Positions 15,922 to 19,057 of a stretch of DNA of 19,057 bases are shown in pieces; within the stretch, counting starts at the first letter, position 1; each line of letters starts with the position of its first letter. The translations under genes were made by a program, and so were the position numbers. Origin of the DNA: Pleionea sp041589565. Its GTDB lineage: Bacteria; Pseudomonadota; Gammaproteobacteria; Enterobacterales; Kangiellaceae. Where the stretch lies: NCBI GenBank assembly GCA_041589565.1, contig JBFHVL010000048.1:1-19057 (forward strand), given 5' to 3'. A model generated the notes under the pieces. The model was not told the origin of the DNA and made no database searches. It saw nothing but the letters and a program-made list of their open reading frames with translations.

Positions 15922-17172
15922 TCAATTACCCATACAGTAAACGGCAGATTCTCCGAATACCTGTTTTAAGTTGTAATTGCTGGTTTTGAAGTTAGTAACC
16001 ATAGTTGCAATTTGGTTGCGGTCAGCGGTATCTCCGGGAGGACGCAAGCAAACGGCTTTAAAGACTTTTTTAACCTGGCACTGTGCGAAGCGTTCCGTAT
16101 AGGCGATTTCCTGCCCGAGCGATTTTGCTCCGTTACCTGAGCCGGGTAGATTTTCATCCCAGCCCAATATGGCATTCTGGCCTTTCCTCCAGTAGTTATC
16201 CCATCGATCATCGGGAGTAACAAATCCAAACTTAAAGTTGTTGGCATTGATATGGTATTTAGCCTGAACACGAGTACCGGTTAGCGGGTCAACAGCACCT
16301 ACATCGTTAAATAGCAGTACACCATTTTCTGCTTCGGGGTCGTTTTCAAAATCGTATTGGTATTCGTAGTAAGCGAAGGCCTGGGCCATTGGATCCATGC
16401 CAGCATGGCAGCCGACGCAGTTGTTCAGGAAAATTCGGCTATCGCCACCGGGACTGCGCGTAACATCTTGGCGAATACGATCAGGACTGCGAGAGTTATC
16501 TTTTAGCTGTTCCAGGTCGTCACACATATGGTTCATCATGGTAAAACGGAACATGGCGCGGTTGGTCCCGCCAGAGAAAAAGGCTTTGGCCGCGGCGCGC
16601 GTGGTCATAACGCCGGCTGTAGCATTTGAGGGCAGGCCAGAAACCTCAGACTGTGCGCGTTGAATCAATCGGTCTTTAAGGCTGACGTTATTGTTTTCCA
16701 GAAACTCGTAGTGATCGTTATTCGCGAGAGAGTAGGCCGGAGCTCCCACTGAGTTTTCTGCAACATAGATGATGTCATCGAACAAAATGCGTCGAAAGTC
16801 GAGCTCATCGCGAACCACTCCTATAACGGTAGCAGTATAATCGTTAAGCGGTGCAAAAACCGTTTGCGGTTCATTCGTCCATGGGGTGATAAAGTTTTTT
16901 AACGTTACGTTATAAAAGGCAACATTGTCCATCGCAATTTCTGCTGCAGCCAGAGGGTCTCCCGATTGAATGGCTGACTCCATTGCGGTGAGCACAGACT
17001 CGCTAGGATGAGTACCTGCTAAACGGTCATGGATTACTTTGGCTTGTTCGCGCGCACCGGACCAGGCGGTTAAACTGAGCAACAAAGCTGCAGTAGCAAT
17101 CAGTCCGCGACCCAAGCCGGGGAACTGCGATGATTTGCGATATCGTACGGTATCGCGTCTAGATACTCTCAT
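15922..17172 (-). CDS. Single-heme exported protein resembling DUF1592/DUF1588/DUF1585 cytochrome-like proteins
   Basis: A 416-residue protein starting at 17172, where AGAGG lies about 8 nt upstream; a longer frame to 17286 adds 38 residues without a signal. It has a Sec-type signal (basic n-region, LIATAALLLSLTAW, cleavage near WSGA). The order of motifs follows the DUF1592-DUF1588-DUF1585 proteins of Planctomycetes: FRRILFDDIIYVAE (about 126-139), the GVMTTRAAAKAFF segment (187-199), the heme site C252-VG-C255-H256 followed by AGMDPMAQAF (compare CxxCHxxMDPxG), and a C-terminal FAQC...NLKQVFGESAVYC block like DUF1585. It is much shorter than typical members. It is probably a periplasmic c-type heme protein and the first gene of the three-gene operon, 28 nt before the heme/LamG lipoprotein. 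Family resemblance is by eye. Confidence 0.7.
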   Translation of the reverse strand: MRVSRRDTVRYRKSSQFPGLGRGLIATAALLLSLTAWSGAREQAKVIHDRLAGTHPSESVLTAMESAIQSGDPLAAAEIAMDNVAFYNVTLKNFITPWTNEPQTVFAPLNDYTATVIGVVRDELDFRRILFDDIIYVAENSVGAPAYSLANNDHYEFLENNNVSLKDRLIQRAQSEVSGLPSNATAGVMTTRAAAKAFFSGGTNRAMFRFTMMNHMCDDLEQLKDNSRSPDRIRQDVTRSPGGDSRIFLNNCVGCHAGMDPMAQAFAYYEYQYDFENDPEAENGVLLFNDVGAVDPLTGTRVQAKYHINANNFKFGFVTPDDRWDNYWRKGQNAILGWDENLPGSGNGAKSLGQEIAYTERFAQCQVKKVFKAVCLRPPGDTADRNQIATMVTNFKTSNYNLKQVFGESAVYCMGN

Positions 17173-17390
17173 AGCCAGCCTCTTATATCTATTCAGTAGT
17201 TTATTCTTTGTTCTTCTTATAGTTGTTGAATTGATTGTAGTGATTAATCTGCGTTCGTTTCGTGAATTCCACCACAGAATAATCATTCACTTACGTCATA
17301 ATAGGTAGGTAATGGGCTAAACTGCTTAAAATCGTCGATAAACGTAGTGTAATCCAAATAGAGTTTTGCAGTTGTTAGTAAAACTGAGTA

Positions 17391-17419
17391 TTGATAGTTG
17401 AGATGATACGGTCGATAAC
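17391..17419 (+). promoter_or_regulatory. Candidate sigma70 promoter for the HzsA-like gene
   Basis: TTGATA (17391-17396, 5 of 6 to consensus) and GATAAC (17414-17419, 4 of 6) are 17 nt apart. This would give a leader of roughly 130 nt that contains the palindrome at 17480-17504. Confidence 0.25.
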
Positions 17420-17479
17420 TTAGGTAAGTGGTTATATGAAACGGGCTTTTAGATCGATCATAAGCGAAAACAATTAAAA

Positions 17480-17504
17480 AGATCACGTTTCATGGCAGTG
17501 ATCT
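17480..17504. repeat. Palindrome AGATCAC-N11-GTGATCT in the leader of the HzsA-like gene
   Basis: AGATCAC (17480-17486) and GTGATCT (17498-17504) are exact reverse complements. On the minus strand the stem is followed by TTTTTAATT, so it could be a minus-strand terminator blocking antisense transcription. It could equally be an operator or a leader hairpin for the plus-strand gene. Confidence 0.5.
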
Positions 17505-17558
17505 GTTTAGCCTTTAATAACAGGTCGAATGGGTCGGTAAACGAGTAGGCATTTATAT

Positions 17559-19057
17559 ATGCGAAAATTAGCAAGTAATGTGAAGTATGGACTGTGTCTT
17601 ACTGTATTTTTCGGATTTTTGATAAGTTGCACCAGTGATAATCCTATCGCTGACAGCTCTCAAAGTCCTGATCCAACCGTATCTGATTTTCCTATCGCCT
17701 TTGTTAAGCGTCCTATTCCAGTAGATGAAAATGACAATTTTGTTCCTGAAAATATTAATGAGCCTGATGCTTTCAATCCGGGAGCGGTTCTTTACATCAA
17801 AGATCGTGCTCTGCCGAGTGCGCCTGAGCGCGACATTACCACTCAGGTTTTTATTGATCCCAATGACCCCGATACTGTCCCTTTATACGATGTAAAAGAT
17901 CTATCCATTTCGCCCGACGGTCTTAAAATGATTTTTGCCATGCGCGCGCCAGAAATTCCAAACGCGGATGATGACGATCAACCAAAATGGAATATTTGGG
18001 AATATGATTTGGAAACCGACTCGCTACGTCGTGTGATCAGTTCCGATATAGTGGCTGAAGACGGGCACGATGTTATGCCGAGTTATTTAGCCGATGGAAG
18101 AATCGTATTTTCTTCAACTCGACAACGACAATCAAAGGCTATTTTACTCGATGAAGGTAAACCTCAATACGAGGGACAAGAAGAAAGTTTAAACGCTGAT
18201 GCCTTTGTGTTGCATGTCATGAACGACGATGGCAGTGATATTCAGCAAATTACTTTTAACCAAAGCCACGACTTTTATCCTACATTATTGCGTGACGGTC
18301 GCATTGCCTTTTTGCGATGGGATAATATGGGCAACGCCAATTCGCAATCGCTCTATACCATTCATCCTGACGGAACAAACCTGCAGCGACTTTATGGCTA
18401 TCATAGTCAAAATACTGGAAATAACGGTGCACGTGCTGTTTTCGCTAAGCCACTGCCGATGCCCGATGACAGTTTATTGGTTTTGAGTAAGCCTCAACAA
18501 AGCATGACTTACGGTGGCGATCCCTTGGTAATCGATACCGAAAATTTTATCGAAGCGGATCAAATGGTCGATGGTTCAGCAGGAACAGGACAGGTTTCAA
18601 TTGCTGCCAACGTTATTAATACCGATAACACGCCTTCACCCGGTGGTTTATTCCATAGCGTTTCGCCACTGTGGGACAACACCGAAGATAGAATATTAAT
18701 CAGTTGGTCACCTTGCTTACTGCGCGAAGTAGATAGCGCTACGGGAGAAGAAACACAGCATCCTTGTACCGAAGAAAATTTGGTAAGGTACGCCAACAAT
18801 GAGCTTCTGGTTTCATCTCCCTCATACGGTATCTGGATGTGGCAACGTGGCACCAGTACCCAGACACCAATTGTGATTGCCGAGCAAGGATTTTGGTTAA
18901 CCGAGCCCGTGATTTTTCAAGAGCGTTTGCAAGGTGTAACCTACATTCCCGACGCAATACCGGGTGTCGATGTGGATCAGGATCTGGTTAGCGAAAACGT
19001 TGGTGTGCTGCATATTCGTAGTGTGTACGATCTGGATGGAACCGATTCAACGCCAAC
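17559..19057 (+). CDS. HzsA-like (hydrazine synthase alpha-related) beta-propeller lipoprotein, 3' truncated by window
   Basis: The frame is open from ATG 17559 to the window end: 499 codons with no stop. The signal MRKLASNVKYGLCLTVFFGF leads to the lipobox LISC with lipidated C24. Repeated WD40/TolB-like blades are visible: LSISPDGLKMIFAM (115-128), MPSYLADGRIVFSSTR (173-188), YPTLLRDGRIAFLRWDN (240-256) and LYTIHPDGTNLQRLYG (265-280). The combination of SYLADGRIVFSSTRQ, NQSHDFYPTLL, RWDNMGN, PLPMPDDSLL and PSPGGLFHSVSPLWD is what I recall for proteins annotated as hydrazine synthase alpha-subunit-related. No CxxCH heme motif occurs in the visible part; any could lie downstream. It is not evidence of hydrazine synthesis. 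It is probably a surface or periplasmic partner of the divergent heme operon. Confidence 0.7.
   Translation, partial: MRKLASNVKYGLCLTVFFGFLISCTSDNPIADSSQSPDPTVSDFPIAFVKRPIPVDENDNFVPENINEPDAFNPGAVLYIKDRALPSAPERDITTQVFIDPNDPDTVPLYDVKDLSISPDGLKMIFAMRAPEIPNADDDDQPKWNIWEYDLETDSLRRVISSDIVAEDGHDVMPSYLADGRIVFSSTRQRQSKAILLDEGKPQYEGQEESLNADAFVLHVMNDDGSDIQQITFNQSHDFYPTLLRDGRIAFLRWDNMGNANSQSLYTIHPDGTNLQRLYGYHSQNTGNNGARAVFAKPLPMPDDSLLVLSKPQQSMTYGGDPLVIDTENFIEADQMVDGSAGTGQVSIAANVINTDNTPSPGGLFHSVSPLWDNTEDRILISWSPCLLREVDSATGEETQHPCTEENLVRYANNELLVSSPSYGIWMWQRGTSTQTPIVIAEQGFWLTEPVIFQERLQGVTYIPDAIPGVDVDQDLVSENVGVLHIRSVYDLDGTDSTP

Larger units (their letters stand above)
17173..17558. other. Divergent intergenic control region
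   Basis: This 386-nt AT-rich gap separates the minus-strand heme operon from the plus-strand HzsA-like lipoprotein gene, so promoters for both must lie in or near it. On the minus strand TACAAT (17239-17234) is a possible -10 with a weak -35. A 67-codon minus-strand frame (17486-17283) is not convincing. A short direct repeat TCGATAA occurs near 17335 and 17412. A palindrome at 17480-17504 is listed separately. Confidence 0.55.

Noticed and set aside
11781..17172. Mobile element or phage origin for the heme operon
   Set aside because: No transposase, integrase, tRNA edge, terminal repeat or obvious shift in codon style was seen around it.
17283..17486. Minus-strand 67-codon frame in the divergent intergenic region
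   Set aside because: It has no recognisable domain, its composition is rich in Tyr/Phe/Leu as expected from AT-rich non-coding DNA, and it overlaps the likely promoters.
17559..19057. Calling the propeller lipoprotein a hydrazine synthase subunit
   Set aside because: No heme motif is visible, no HzsB/HzsC-like genes are in the window, and the lipoprotein anchor and LamG/DUF1501-like context point to a different role.

Overview
The window looks like a chromosomal segment of a marine-type gammaproteobacterium with moderate GC content. Reasons: a proteobacterial-type glutamate-cysteine ligase (GshA), a PutP Na+/proline symporter very like the enterobacterial one, a DUF2959-type lipoprotein, c-di-GMP proteins (PilZ and GGDEF), and many secreted lipoproteins. 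The genus cannot be fixed from the sequence alone. No tRNA, rRNA, CRISPR array, transposase or integrase was seen.

Layout. 1-283 is the 3' end of a secreted-type concanavalin/LamG-like protein. It converges on a DUF2959-type lipoprotein (325-969, minus) across a bidirectional hairpin terminator. 1099-7063 is a run of plus-strand genes: gshA, putP, an SSAT-like GNAT acetyltransferase, a B-box zinc finger/multi-TM/TPR-like membrane protein, and an unrecognised lipoprotein. The last four are 13-22 nt apart and are probably one transcript. 7064-7522 is a gene-free stretch with at least five inverted repeats. 7523-8826 holds a PilZ protein and an alpha/beta hydrolase. These face a membrane GGDEF diguanylate cyclase (8839-10041, minus), which lies downstream of a rhomboid protease with a TPR-like tail (10227-11696, minus).

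The most interesting part is 11717-19057. A tight three-gene minus-strand operon (17172 down to 11781, ended by a strong hairpin terminator) encodes three proteins: a single-heme protein resembling the DUF1592/DUF1588/DUF1585 modules of planctomycetal cytochrome-like proteins; a lipoprotein with two tandem c-type heme modules, a LamG domain and a conserved-looking C-terminal domain; and a Tat-exported DUF1501-like protein. Divergent from it, across a 386-nt intergenic region, is a large lipoprotein cut by the window edge. It has WD40/TolB-like beta-propeller repeats and resembles hydrazine synthase alpha-subunit-related (HzsA-like) proteins. All four should act outside the cytoplasm. Together they look like an uncharacterised envelope redox or binding system, analogous in gene content to the cytochrome/DUF1501 and DUF1592/DUF1552 pairs of Planctomycetes and Myxobacteria. 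Its substrate is unknown.

Family assignments are from motif recognition by eye. No database search was possible.
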